Source: Rhodospirillales bacterium (lineage in GTDB: Bacteria; Pseudomonadota; Alphaproteobacteria; SP197). From it: 64,000 nt of DNA. The translations under genes and the position numbers were made by a program. Every line of letters begins with the position of its first letter. Position 1 is the stretch's first letter. The notes under the pieces were generated by a model. That model was not told the origin of the DNA. It worked only from the letters and a program-made list of their open reading frames with translations, and made no database searches. The stretch covers positions 1-64,000 of the forward strand of contig JACONG010000013.1 of assembly GCA_014323865.1 (NCBI GenBank), written 5' to 3'. Below, piece by piece: positions 14,379 to 24,067 of this stretch.

Positions 14379-15896
14379 ATGAACAAACTTCTGAATGTTG
14401 CCGCAGGCATGTTCCTGCTTGCAGCGGTTTCCGCGTGCAGTTTTTCCGGTTCGAACAACAACAGTCCCACTCCAGAGACCGAGACGACCACTCCAGAGCC
14501 CGCGCCCACTCCAGAGACCGAGCCCGTCACTGTCTCCCTTGGGGCGATCCCGCCCGGTGCAGATAATGATGTAACAATCGGCCTGTCACAATACAGCACG
14601 GCCGACGATGCGTTGAAGGCGATTGAAGAGGCTATCGGCGACGGTCTCGCAGCCCCGGACGCTCTCCCGCCGATGCAAGGAACCTTGAAGGGGTATGTCA
14701 GGGTCGACCTGCCCGACGATCGTGTCCTTGGCAATCTCACAATCGATGCCAATTTCGATCAGAAGACGCTCACAACAAAGGCAAGCGATTTCGTCAGGTT
14801 CGACGTTTCCGGCCCGACCCCGGTGGTGTTCAACAAGGAGCTTACGATCATAGAAGCCTCTGGTGAAGGCTCTGATATGCTTACGGGTATGTTCGGACAT
14901 GAGTTGGATGGGTCTCTCAGCGGTACGGGAACGATCGATTCCACTGCGATGACCATGACAGGCACCTTGGACGGCACCCTGAGTGAAGCCGTCGAGCTTA
15001 GCGGTACGCTTGGTTCAGCCGAAGTTAATTCCGTACCTGCTACTTTGGAACACAAGGCCGACCTCACGTTGGAAGGTAACGTGTACGATAACGATGGCCC
15101 CTTGCTGGTACACGGAGGCGTTACAGGAAATGTTGTAACAACCGCAAAGGGTGTCACACCCTCCACTGATATCCCAATACGTAGACAACAGATTGAAAGC
15201 GACTCTGCTTTCTATGCCACGCAGGATTCAACAATCGGCCTGCCAGAATACAGGATGGCCGACGATGCGTTGAAGGCGATTGAAATGGCTATAAGCGACG
15301 GTCTCGCAGCCCCGGCCGCTCTCCCGCAGGGGCGAGGAACCCTGACGGGGTATGTCAGGGTCGACCTGCCCGGCAATCGTGTCCTTGGCAATCTCACAAT
15401 CGATGCCAGTTTCGATGACGCGACGTTCACAACAGAGGCAAGCAATTTCGCCAGGTTTGACGTTTCCGACCCGGCTGCCCCGACGTTGTTCAACAAGGAG
15501 CTTACGATCATGGCAGGCTCTGATATGGTCACGGGTGCCTTCCAACATGTGTTGCAGGGGTCTCTCACCGGTACGGGAACGATCGATTCCACTGCGATGA
15601 CCATGACAGGCAAGCTGGAAGGCACCCTTCGTGAGCCTGAAAAGATCCGTCTTGACGGTGATCTTCCCAGTGCATTCTCTCCCTCTGCCATCATTAACTT
15701 ACCCTCTGATGTCGAACACAAGGCCGACCTCATGTTGGAAGGTAAGGTGTACGATAACCAGCGCATGTTGCTTGTACACGGAGGCGTTACAGGAAATGTT
15801 GAAACAACCATACGAACACCTGACGCCGGCAAAATAACACAACAGATTGAAAGCTCCTCTGCTTTCTATGCCTCGGCCCCGGCCCCGACTAACTGA
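14379..15896 (+). CDS. Outer-membrane lipoprotein with two duplicated beta-barrel-like units
   Basis: A 505-residue lipoprotein. Residues 1-20 form a type II signal peptide with lipobox LAAVSAC, followed by a Thr/Pro/Glu-rich linker. Two units of about 215 residues (roughly 65-280 and 285-500) are near copies: each has ADDALKAIE, GLAAP.ALP, GYVRVDLP, RVLGNLTIDA, a GTIDSTAMTMTG strand and a terminal QQIES.SAFYA. DNA identity between units is obvious, so the duplication is recent. The layout resembles TbpB-like surface barrels; the ligand is unknown. It is a paralogue of the truncated gene at 1-510, and both end in similar terminators. Together they bracket the defence island. Confidence 0.7.
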   Translation: MNKLLNVAAGMFLLAAVSACSFSGSNNNSPTPETETTTPEPAPTPETEPVTVSLGAIPPGADNDVTIGLSQYSTADDALKAIEEAIGDGLAAPDALPPMQGTLKGYVRVDLPDDRVLGNLTIDANFDQKTLTTKASDFVRFDVSGPTPVVFNKELTIIEASGEGSDMLTGMFGHELDGSLSGTGTIDSTAMTMTGTLDGTLSEAVELSGTLGSAEVNSVPATLEHKADLTLEGNVYDNDGPLLVHGGVTGNVVTTAKGVTPSTDIPIRRQQIESDSAFYATQDSTIGLPEYRMADDALKAIEMAISDGLAAPAALPQGRGTLTGYVRVDLPGNRVLGNLTIDASFDDATFTTEASNFARFDVSDPAAPTLFNKELTIMAGSDMVTGAFQHVLQGSLTGTGTIDSTAMTMTGKLEGTLREPEKIRLDGDLPSAFSPSAIINLPSDVEHKADLMLEGKVYDNQRMLLVHGGVTGNVETTIRTPDAGKITQQIESSSAFYASAPAPTN

Positions 15897-15917
15897 ACCA
15901 ATAGGCAGGAATGGGAC

Positions 15918-15960
15918 AAGGCTTCGGGCGGTCCTGCCGCCTGAAGCCTTCCCTTTCCTC
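15918..15960 (+). terminator. Rho-independent terminator after the lipoprotein gene
   Basis: A 14-bp stem (15918-15931 with 15937-15950, one G.T pair) with a 5-nt loop is followed by ccctttcctcc. It shares its core with the hairpin at 638-664. Confidence 0.7.
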
Positions 15961-16036
15961 CCGACGGCCTCCCGACGGCCTCCCGAGGACCGGGAACGCT
16001 CGCCCGGTGCGTCGCGTCCGGTGAGGGGCCGGACCG

Positions 16037-18016
16037 TCATGCGCCGATCGCCATGCCCGCCTTGAGACCGTCGAGAACGGCTTCTTCGGCCGTGCGCGGC
16101 GACAGGGCGTCGCCGATGACATGACGCTCGCCGGGCCAGTCCGCAAGCGCGACCGCGAGGCTGTTCTCAGCTGCCGTGCCCTGCGACAGCACCAGAGTCT
16201 CGACGTCCTCGCAGATGACAGGTTCGTCGGTGACCGTGTGCTGAAGATAAACAGTGTCGCGGTCGGCACCGAACAGCCGGGCATAGGGAATCATCTCGAC
16301 GCCGAGGCGTGAGAGCTGGCCGATCCAGTGATCGCGCACACTGTCCGGAAGGTTCTGGCCGGGCACGATGCCGGTGACCGCCAGGCGCACACGGCAACCG
16401 TCGCGCGCGAGCTTTTCGGCAAGGCCGGGACCGATCCAGTCGTTCTTCCAGTCGGCAATGACCACGGAACCGCCGACATTGGCCTCGCCCCGGATGACCG
16501 ACCAGGCCTCGACGACATGCGCCTCGTCCTCGCCCTCAACCGCCGGACGATAGGGTTGTCCGCCGGTGGCGAGCACCACGGCGTCGGGACCGGCGGCGCG
16601 CACCATGGCCGCATCGACCGCGGTGTTGCGGACCACGGCGACACCGGCAAGCGCCATCTCGCGGGCGAGGTTGGTGACGATGCCACCGAACTCGGCGCGT
16701 CCCGGCAGGGCCTGGGCCAGAAGGGCCTGCCCGCCAAGCTGCCCCGCCTTCTCGTAAAGCGTGACCGCGTGTCCGCGCTCGGCCAGGACCGCGGCGGCCT
16801 TCATGCCGCCGGGGCCGCCACCGACAACCCAGACAGATTTCTTCTGCGCCGCCGGGGCCTTCACGTGATCGAAGGCAAGCTCGCGGCCGGTTTCGGGATG
16901 CTGGATGCAGGACACGGGGAAGTACTGCAACCGGTGGGCGACACAGGCCTGGTTGCAGGCGATGCAGGCACGAATGTCGTCGGGGCGGCCATCCCGCGCC
17001 TTGGCGGCGAAGAACGGGTCGGCAATCTGCGCACGCACCATGCCAACCATGTCGGCCGCACCGGAGGCCAGGATCTCCTCGGCGCGCTGCGGCTGGTTGA
17101 TGCGGCCCGTGACCAGCACCGGAACGGAGAGCGCCTGTTTCAGGGCAGCGGCATGGCTTGCGACATGACCGGGTTCGACCGCCATATGCGGAAAGACGTC
17201 GATCCAGCCCCGGGCGGTGGCCGTGTTGCCGCCGATGACACTGACGTAATCGGGCAGGCCGAGGGTTTCGAGGTGGCGGCAGATCGCGAGCACCTCGGAC
17301 GACGCCATCGCGCCGGGTGTCCCGTCGCCATCGGTGATGCGGATGCCGAGGATGGGCGCCGCGCCGATACGGGCACGGACCGCCCGGAGGATCTCGACCA
17401 GAAAACGGCAGCGGTTCCCCAGACTGCCGCCATAGTCGTCCTCGCGCAGGTTGGTCCGCGGGTTGAGGAACTGGGCGATGAGGTATCCCATGCTGGCGAG
17501 AATCTCGACGCCATCGAGGCCGCCCTCGACGATATGGCCGGAGGCCAGCGCATAGGCCTCGACGAACCCGGCGATCTGTTCCCGGGTGGCCGGGCTCGGC
17601 ATCAGGCTGTAACGCTCGAACGGCACCGCCGAGGCCGAAATCGCGGGCCGCCGCGAACCGTCGAGGGTGCCGCGCATGGCGGCACCGGGATGGAAGAGCT
17701 GCCCCACGATCGTCGTGCCATGGGCGTGGATGCGCTCGGCCAGACGCCGGAAGCCGGGCACGATTTCCGGCCTGTCCGCCAGCAGGTAGCCCGATGCGAT
17801 GCCGAAGCTGGGATGCATCGACATGCCCTCGACGACAATCATGCCGACGCCGCCCCGGGCGCGGGCCTCGTGATAGGCAATCAGCGGCTCGGCCACCATG
17901 CCGCCCTCTCCCATCGACGTCCCGTGGGGCGGAAAGAAGAGCCGGTTGGGGATGGTGTGACCGCGAATCGCGATGGGTTCGAAGAGGTGCGGGAACGGTG
18001 TCGCGGTGCGCGTCAT
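16037..18016 (-). CDS. TMADH/OYE-type flavin oxidoreductase with FAD/NAD domain
   Basis: A 659-residue protein in three parts. An FMN TIM barrel (about 1-370) has LFEPIAIRGHTIPNRLFF, GGLDGVEILASMGYLIAQFL and DDYGGSLGNRCRFL. A 4Fe-4S site follows, CIACNQACV with a later Cys in FPVSCIQHP. Finally there is an FAD/NAD(P)-binding region starting SVWVVGGGPGGMKAAAVLAE. This is the architecture of 2,4-dienoyl-CoA reductase, trimethylamine dehydrogenase and N-demethylases of betaine or proline-betaine catabolism. The divergent Rieske oxygenase gene makes an N-demethylation pathway attractive but unproven. I chose ATG 18016 because upstream codons encode only polar filler. The upstream spacer carries five 13-bp repeats. 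Confidence 0.8.
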   Translation of the reverse strand: MTRTATPFPHLFEPIAIRGHTIPNRLFFPPHGTSMGEGGMVAEPLIAYHEARARGGVGMIVVEGMSMHPSFGIASGYLLADRPEIVPGFRRLAERIHAHGTTIVGQLFHPGAAMRGTLDGSRRPAISASAVPFERYSLMPSPATREQIAGFVEAYALASGHIVEGGLDGVEILASMGYLIAQFLNPRTNLREDDYGGSLGNRCRFLVEILRAVRARIGAAPILGIRITDGDGTPGAMASSEVLAICRHLETLGLPDYVSVIGGNTATARGWIDVFPHMAVEPGHVASHAAALKQALSVPVLVTGRINQPQRAEEILASGAADMVGMVRAQIADPFFAAKARDGRPDDIRACIACNQACVAHRLQYFPVSCIQHPETGRELAFDHVKAPAAQKKSVWVVGGGPGGMKAAAVLAERGHAVTLYEKAGQLGGQALLAQALPGRAEFGGIVTNLAREMALAGVAVVRNTAVDAAMVRAAGPDAVVLATGGQPYRPAVEGEDEAHVVEAWSVIRGEANVGGSVVIADWKNDWIGPGLAEKLARDGCRVRLAVTGIVPGQNLPDSVRDHWIGQLSRLGVEMIPYARLFGADRDTVYLQHTVTDEPVICEDVETLVLSQGTAAENSLAVALADWPGERHVIGDALSPRTAEEAVLDGLKAGMAIGA

Positions 18017-18055
18017 GGTGCCATTCCTGTCTTTTCCCTCATCTCCGGTCACTCC

Positions 18056-18120
18056 CTCATTTCCTCCCCTCATTTCCTCCCCTCATTTCCTCCCCTCATT
18101 TCCTCCCCTCATTTCCTTAT
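18056..18120. repeat. 13-bp tandem repeat x5 in a divergent promoter region
   Basis: Five units of ctcatttcctccc (last imperfect) lie 40 bp upstream of the flavoprotein gene and about 60 bp before the Rieske gene start region. Read on the minus strand the unit is gggaggaaatgag, which contains GGAGG, so repeated Shine-Dalgarno-like motifs precede the flavoprotein gene. Confidence 0.85.
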
Positions 18121-18182
18121 TGTGTCGTCCTCATCCTGTCATGTACCAATCTGCCGAACGCCCTCTTTTTCGGGATCGGGCC

Positions 18183-19451
18183 ATGATGCCATCCGCGTGG
18201 ACTTCAACATCGACCGGGCTAACATCGAATGGGCTGGCATCGAATGGGCTGGCATCGAATGGGCTGGCATCGAATGGGCTGGCATCGAATGGGCCGGCAT
18301 CGACATGGAACGACGTCGCCGCCATGCTCGGCGAGGACGCGCTTGCCGCCCTCGCAAGGCCCGTCGGCGAGGCCTCGGCCCTGCCCAACGCCTGCTACAC
18401 GACCGAAGCCTGGCAGCGGCTGGAGTACGAACGGTTGTTCGCGCGCAGCTGGTTCGTCGCGGGGTTCACCCAGGATGTGCCGAACGCGGGCGACGTTCTC
18501 CCGATCGAGGCCGCGGGCATGCCGCTTGTCATCCTGCGCGACCACAACGGCAGGATCCGCGTCTTCCACAATGTCTGTCGTCATCGGGGCACCGTCCTCG
18601 TGCCGGAGCGGTGCAGCGGTCAGCGTCTTCTGACCTGCCCCTATCACGCCTGGACCTACGGCCTTGACGGCAGCCTGCGAACCCGCCCCCATTTCCACGG
18701 CGGCGACAGGCACGACACCGCACCGGGGCCCGATGCTCCGGGCCTCTTTCCGGTGCGCACGGAGGTCTGGCACCACTGGATCTTCGTCAATCCCGACGGC
18801 AAGGCGCCGCCGCTGGACGACTGTCTGGCACCGGCACGCGCGCTGATCGGCGACTACGACCTCTCGGCGACACGTTATGCCGGCACGGTCCACTTCGAGG
18901 CCCGGGCCAACTGGAAGTTCGCGCTGGAGAACTACATCGAGCCCTATCACGTGTTCGCCGCGCATCCCCGGCTCCACGCCTTCGTGCCGATGGCCGAACG
19001 CCAGCCGAGCCGGATCAGCGACCATATCATGTGGAACTGCTATCGCTTCAGGAAGGCCGAAGCGGGCCGCGGCGCAGGCCTGCCGCATTTCCCCGGTCTC
19101 ACGGACGAGGCCGCGCACAAGTGGTTCTGGTTCATCCTGCCCACTGCCTTCGGCTTCGAGGTCTACCCCGATCATGTGGCGAGCTTTCACGTGACACCGC
19201 TGGCACCCGACCGGTGCCGTGAACGGATCGACATCTATCTCATCGGCGATGCCGCGGATTCACCCGACCGGGCCGGGCAACGCCAGGCCGTGCTCGACAT
19301 GTGGAACGATCTGAACCACGAGGACATCGGCCTGATCGAGGGCCTGCAGAAGGGCCGGTCGTCACCCCTGTACGACGGTGGCCGCCTCTCGCCCTACTGG
19401 GATGCGGCACCGCTCCACCTCGCCCGCATGATTGTCGAAGGCATGCGCTGA
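18183..19451 (+). CDS. Rieske non-haem iron oxygenase, alpha subunit
   Basis: A Rieske 2Fe-2S site is visible as CRHRG plus CPYHAWTYG. The mononuclear iron site is ENYIEPYHVFAAHPRLH (His and His, with a later Asp in WNDLNHEDIG). C-terminal features fit the aromatic-ring-hydroxylating/quaternary-amine mono-oxygenase family (for example stachydrine, carnitine or glycine-betaine demethylases). From ATG 18183 the product is 422 residues and includes a TSNGLASNGLASNGL stretch coded by a 15-bp tandem repeat; from ATG 18324 it is 375 residues and starts at MLGEDALAALARP. Neither has a strong Shine-Dalgarno, so the start is uncertain. It needs an electron-transfer reductase, which is not in the window. 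Confidence 0.85.
   Translation: MMPSAWTSTSTGLTSNGLASNGLASNGLASNGLASNGPASTWNDVAAMLGEDALAALARPVGEASALPNACYTTEAWQRLEYERLFARSWFVAGFTQDVPNAGDVLPIEAAGMPLVILRDHNGRIRVFHNVCRHRGTVLVPERCSGQRLLTCPYHAWTYGLDGSLRTRPHFHGGDRHDTAPGPDAPGLFPVRTEVWHHWIFVNPDGKAPPLDDCLAPARALIGDYDLSATRYAGTVHFEARANWKFALENYIEPYHVFAAHPRLHAFVPMAERQPSRISDHIMWNCYRFRKAEAGRGAGLPHFPGLTDEAAHKWFWFILPTAFGFEVYPDHVASFHVTPLAPDRCRERIDIYLIGDAADSPDRAGQRQAVLDMWNDLNHEDIGLIEGLQKGRSSPLYDGGRLSPYWDAAPLHLARMIVEGMR
18228..18302 (+). repeat. 15-bp tandem repeat x5 at the Rieske gene 5' end
   Basis: Five units of aatgggctggcatcg (one T-to-C change in the last) lie between two possible start codons of the Rieske gene. They are in frame and would encode SNGLA units if translated. 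Confidence 0.9.
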
Positions 19452-19466
19452 CCGCCGCGATCCGCT

Positions 19467-20537
19467 TCAGCCGCATTGGGCCCTGTGGCGCAGCAGGTGG
19501 TCGGCGAGGACGCAGGCCATCATGGCTTCGCCCACCGGGACGGCGCGGATGCCGACACAGGGGTCGTGGCGGCCCCCGACCCGGACGGTCGTGTCGTTGC
19601 CGTCGCGGTCGACCGAGCGGCGTTCGTGCAGGATGGAGCTTGTCGGTTTTACCGCAAAGCGCACCACAACGTCCTGGCCGGTCGAGATGCCCCCCAGCAC
19701 GCCGCCCGCCCTGTTCGAGAGGAAACGCGGGCCGTCGTCACCCATGGCCATCTCGTCGGCGGCGGTCTCGCCGGGTTCGGCGGCAAGGGCAAAGCCCGCG
19801 CCGATCTCGACACCCTTCACGGCATTGATCGACATCATCGCGGAGGCCAGATCGCTGTCGAGCTTGCCGTAGATCGGGCTGCCGAGCCCGACCGGAACGC
19901 CCGAGGCCTGTATCTCGATGACCGCGCCGACGCTTGCGCCCCGCTTGCGCACGCCGTCGAGGAGGCCTTCCCATCGTTCGGCCATGGCCCTGTCGGGACA
20001 CCAGAAGGCGTTCTGCCCGACCTGCTCCCAGTCCCACCTGGCGCGGTCGATGGCGCAGGAGCCGATCCGGATGACCGCGCCGCGGATGACGATGCCGTCG
20101 CCCAGCAGCTTGCGCGCGACGGCACCGGCGGCGACCCGCATGGCGGTTTCGCGCGCACTGGAACGGCCCCCGCCCCGGTGGTCGCGGATGCCATATTTGG
20201 CGTCATAGGTGTAGTCGGCATGGCCCGGACGGTATGTCCCCGCGATCCCGCCGTAGTCCCTGGAACGCTGATCGACATTGCCGACAACCATGGCGAGCGG
20301 CGTGCCGGTGGTCTGGCCCTCGAACCAGCCCGAGACGATCCTGACCGTGTCGGGTTCCCTGCGCTGGGTCGTGAAGCGCGACTGGCCGGGCCTGCGCCGG
20401 TCCATCCAGTGCTGGATTTCGGCCTCGGTCAGCGCAATGCGCGGCGGTACGCCGTCGATCACGCAGCCGATCTCCGGCCCATGGCTCTCGCCCCAGGTCG
20501 TGACCCGAAAGAGATGTCCGAAACTGTTCCCGGCCAT
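19467..20537 (-). CDS. aroC: Chorismate synthase
   Basis: Last shikimate-pathway enzyme, converting 5-enolpyruvylshikimate-3-phosphate to chorismate with reduced FMN. At 356 residues it is full length. Signatures are [20 protein letters not shown] at the start, [38 protein letters not shown], and GEPGET-like and [15 protein letters not shown] segments. It lies only 6 bp downstream of fabI on the same strand and is probably cotranscribed with it. It converges tail to tail with the Rieske gene (15 bp apart) with no obvious terminator between. Confidence 0.96.
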   Translation of the reverse strand: MAGNSFGHLFRVTTWGESHGPEIGCVIDGVPPRIALTEAEIQHWMDRRRPGQSRFTTQRREPDTVRIVSGWFEGQTTGTPLAMVVGNVDQRSRDYGGIAGTYRPGHADYTYDAKYGIRDHRGGGRSSARETAMRVAAGAVARKLLGDGIVIRGAVIRIGSCAIDRARWDWEQVGQNAFWCPDRAMAERWEGLLDGVRKRGASVGAVIEIQASGVPVGLGSPIYGKLDSDLASAMMSINAVKGVEIGAGFALAAEPGETAADEMAMGDDGPRFLSNRAGGVLGGISTGQDVVVRFAVKPTSSILHERRSVDRDGNDTTVRVGGRHDPCVGIRAVPVGEAMMACVLADHLLRHRAQCG

Positions 20538-20543
20538 GGCCCG

Positions 20544-21356
<813 letters not shown>

Positions 21357-21557
21357 GCGTCCTCGCGTGCGATGTGCCGGGAACCGATGGGAAACCGGCC
21401 CCCGCGTTCACCTATCCTACACATTTGCCCATCCTGCACAAAAGCCGGAAACGGGCCAACGAGGAAGCTGGCGGGAAGCCAGCGACGAAGCCGGGGGAAG
21501 CCGGTGCGATGCTGCCGGAGTTGCCGGAGTCGGGGTTCCGGCGCGTCCTGCCCGGGC

Positions 21558-22085
21558 TCAGCCGGGCGTGTTGACGACCTGCCAGGAACCGTCGGGCTGG
21601 CGGCACGCGGTGCCATAGGCCTGCTGCGACTCGCCGTTCACGGTCACCTCGGTCTGGTATTCGCGGCAATAGTTGCCGGCCTGGTCCCTGCCCTCGCGGG
21701 TCGGCGTGAAACTGCCGTGGTTGCCGGAGTCGGGATTGTTCCACGTCACGGTCCGACCGACCGGAGCGCTGTGGGCGGCCGCCTGGGCCTGCGAGGCATG
21801 GGCGCGATCGGCCCGGTCGAGCGACTGGCCGATCTCGTTGCCGAGATAGGCACCCAGAAGACCGCCGGCGACCGACGCCAGGACCTGGCCCGACCCGTCG
21901 CCGACCTGTGCGCCCAGCAGCGCACCACCGGCTGCACCGAGCAGGGTGCCCACGGTTTCCTTGCCGCCCGCGCTGTCCGAGCAGGCAGAGAGTGTGAGGG
22001 CACCGGCAACAGCCAGCGCGGCGATTCCCGAGGTCGCCATGTGCTTCGACTCCATGTGCTTCGACTCCATGTTCCCCGATCCCAT
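21558..22085 (-). CDS. Glycine-zipper outer-membrane lipoprotein (17-kDa antigen-like)
   Basis: A 175-residue lipoprotein. The signal peptide ends in LTLSAC, and mature residues then form two glycine-zipper helices (TLLGAAGGALLGAQVG and VAGGLLGAYLGNEIG). A C-terminal domain has YCREYQTEVTVNGESQQAYG and RQPDGSWQVV, the layout of Rickettsia 17-kDa surface-antigen-like and RT0821/Lpp0805 proteins that associate with the outer membrane. ATG 22085 has AAGGGGAAG upstream. The first residues carry MESKHMESKHM, coded by a 15-bp tandem duplication at 22039-22068. It stands alone, divergent from pdxH. Confidence 0.8.
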   Translation of the reverse strand: MGSGNMESKHMESKHMATSGIAALAVAGALTLSACSDSAGGKETVGTLLGAAGGALLGAQVGDGSGQVLASVAGGLLGAYLGNEIGQSLDRADRAHASQAQAAAHSAPVGRTVTWNNPDSGNHGSFTPTREGRDQAGNYCREYQTEVTVNGESQQAYGTACRQPDGSWQVVNTPG

Positions 22086-22334
22086 TGCTCTTCCCCTTTG
22101 CATGATGTGCATGAACTGTAACCCTTTCATCGGCTTCGTCGTCAACTGTGGCCCTTCTGTGACAGGCCGGAGGTCGGACCATACACGATTTTCGGTTCCG
22201 GAACACGGCCCGGGACACAGATTAGAGACAGATATGGATGGGAACGACCGGCGTATCTATAAGTATAAGTGGACAATGAAGACACCGACGACGCAGGCAA
22301 CGACGACCAACCCTGTGCATCCCGGAGCGCGACG

Positions 22335-22967
22335 ATGACACCTGTCGACGAGCGACATCCCCTCGACGTCTTTTCGGAATGGTATGGCGAGGCCGCCAAC
22401 TGCGGCTTGCAGGAACCGACGGCCGTTGCGCTGGCGACCGCCGACAGCGACGGCCAGCCTTCGCTGAGGATGGTGCTGCTCAAGGGTTTCGGACCCGACG
22501 GTTTTGTCTTCTACACGAATTGCGAGAGCCGCAAGGGCCGCGAACTGCTCGCAAATCCGAAGGCCGCGCTCTGCTTTCACTGGATGCCGCTGGAACGTCA
22601 GGTCCGCGTCCAGGGCCGCGTCGAGCAGGTCAGCGACGGGGAAGCCGACGCCTATTTTGCGTCACGGGCGCGCGCGAGCCAGATCGGTGCCTGGGCGAGC
22701 CGGCAATCGCGGCCCATGGCAACGCCCCGCGAGCTTGAGAAAAACGTCGCCAGGATGGCGCTCCGGTTCAACCTCGGGAGCGTGCCGCGTCCGCCCTGCT
22801 GGTCGGGTTTCCGGATCGTGCCGCATCTGATCGAGTTCTGGACAGGGAAGCCGTTTCGCCTGCACGAGAGAATCGTCTTCTCACGCGACGGCGCCCGTGA
22901 CGGCACACGCGACGGCGCACATAATGGTGACGGGGCGTCATGGACCGCCGAACGGCTGTTCCCCTGA
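22335..22967 (+). CDS. pdxH: Pyridoxamine 5'-phosphate oxidase
   Basis: FMN-dependent oxidation of pyridoxine/pyridoxamine phosphate to pyridoxal phosphate. The 210-residue product shows PTAVALATADSDGQPSLRMV, LLKGFGPDGFVFYTNCES, RKGRELLANP, FHWMPLERQVRVQGRVE and the C-terminal WSGFRIVPHLIEFWTG, followed by RLHER-like residues (FRLHERIVFS). A Shine-Dalgarno GGAG precedes ATG 22335. The C-terminus has an unusual insert of DGARDGTRDGAHNGDG before the terminal WTAERLFP, another short-repeat expansion. The next gene starts 1 bp after the stop, so the two are coupled. Confidence 0.95.
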   Translation: MTPVDERHPLDVFSEWYGEAANCGLQEPTAVALATADSDGQPSLRMVLLKGFGPDGFVFYTNCESRKGRELLANPKAALCFHWMPLERQVRVQGRVEQVSDGEADAYFASRARASQIGAWASRQSRPMATPRELEKNVARMALRFNLGSVPRPPCWSGFRIVPHLIEFWTGKPFRLHERIVFSRDGARDGTRDGAHNGDGASWTAERLFP

Positions 22968-22968
22968 G

Positions 22969-23985
22969 ATGACCGAACACGGCGAACACGGCGAACACAG
23001 CGGGGGCGGGGGCGGGACAGGCCGCGTCGACGCTTCGGGCGCACGGCTGATGCGCCTCGCAACGGGGGCGTCGGTCTCGGTGGCCTGCATCCTGATCGTC
23101 GCCAAGCTGGCCGCGGCGCTGATGACGGGATCGGTCAGCCTGCTGTCCTCGCTTGTCGATTCGCTGCTCGATGCCTTTGCCTCGGCGGTCAATTTCATCG
23201 CGGTCCGCCACGCCCTGCAGCCGGCCGATCGCGAACACCGCTTCGGGCACGGCAAGGCGGAGCCCCTGGCGGGCCTGGCCCAGGCGGCCTTCATCGCCGG
23301 ATCCGGCGTCTTCATCGTGGTCGAGGCGCTGTATCGCCTGAGCGACGGTCACAGGGTCGGAAATGGCGAGATCGGTATCGCCGTGATGGTGCTCTCGATT
23401 CTGCTCACGCTGGCCCTGGTCGCCTTCCAGAGCGTCGTGGTGAAACGCACGGGCTCGGTCGCGATCAGCGCCGATGCGCTGCACTACCGGATGGATCTCC
23501 TGCTGAATGCCGGCGTGATCGCCGCCCTCGTCGCAACGACGCAGCTGGGCCTCTGGTGGGTCGACGCGGTCGTCGCCATCGCGATTGCCGTCTCCATCGC
23601 GGTCAGCGCGTGTAAGGTCGCGATGCGCTCGCTCGATCTCCTGATGGATCGCGAGTTTCCCGACGGGGAACGCGAGCGGATCAAGTCCATCGTGTGGAGC
23701 CACCCCGAAACCCGCGGGATGCACGATCTGCGAACCCGCAGTTCGGGGGTGCAGCCCTTCATCCAGCTTCATCTCGAGCTTGAGCCGGACCTGTCGCTCG
23801 TCAGGGCCCACGCGATTGCCGACGATGTCGAACGCCTGATCGTGAAGGCGTTTCCGGGTGCCGAGGTCATCATCCATCAGGACCCCGCCGGCCACGAGGC
23901 ACCGCATTCGCCAGTCCAGAACCTCCAGAGTCCGGACCCCCGGAGTCCGGAACCACCGGATCGTGAATGGCCGGGTCGTGGATGA
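22969..23985 (+). CDS. Cation diffusion facilitator (FieF/CzcD-type) metal exporter
   Basis: A 338-residue inner-membrane Zn2+/Fe2+/H+ antiporter of the CDF family. The N-terminus is His/Glu-rich (MTEHGEHGEHSGGGGG, coded by a 9-bp tandem unit). About six TM segments follow, with the metal-site motifs SLVDSLLDAFAS and ALHYRMDLLLN (Asp/His pairs), and HRFGHGKAEPLAGLAQ between TM2 and TM3. The cytoplasmic domain begins near GMHDLRTRSSG and contains the LHLELE strand. A low-complexity Ser/Pro tail ends the protein. The start is 1 bp after the pdxH stop. Confidence 0.9.
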   Translation: MTEHGEHGEHSGGGGGTGRVDASGARLMRLATGASVSVACILIVAKLAAALMTGSVSLLSSLVDSLLDAFASAVNFIAVRHALQPADREHRFGHGKAEPLAGLAQAAFIAGSGVFIVVEALYRLSDGHRVGNGEIGIAVMVLSILLTLALVAFQSVVVKRTGSVAISADALHYRMDLLLNAGVIAALVATTQLGLWWVDAVVAIAIAVSIAVSACKVAMRSLDLLMDREFPDGERERIKSIVWSHPETRGMHDLRTRSSGVQPFIQLHLELEPDLSLVRAHAIADDVERLIVKAFPGAEVIIHQDPAGHEAPHSPVQNLQSPDPRSPEPPDREWPGRG

Positions 23986-24067
23986 ATGCCGCCGGGCGTA
24001 TGGCCCGGGGCCGGCAAAGGTGCCAGGATGATGCCAGATGAACGGAACCGGGGGAGTGAACGCAACG

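Noticed and set aside
18056-18120. Pyrimidine-rich 13-bp repeats as a terminator T-tract
   Set aside because: No preceding GC-rich stem and the block sits in a divergent promoter region.
16328-18667. 779-codon plus-strand open frame
   Set aside because: Runs antisense to the flavin oxidoreductase and into the 15-bp repeat. The translation is Arg/Gly/His-rich filler typical of a GC-rich shadow.
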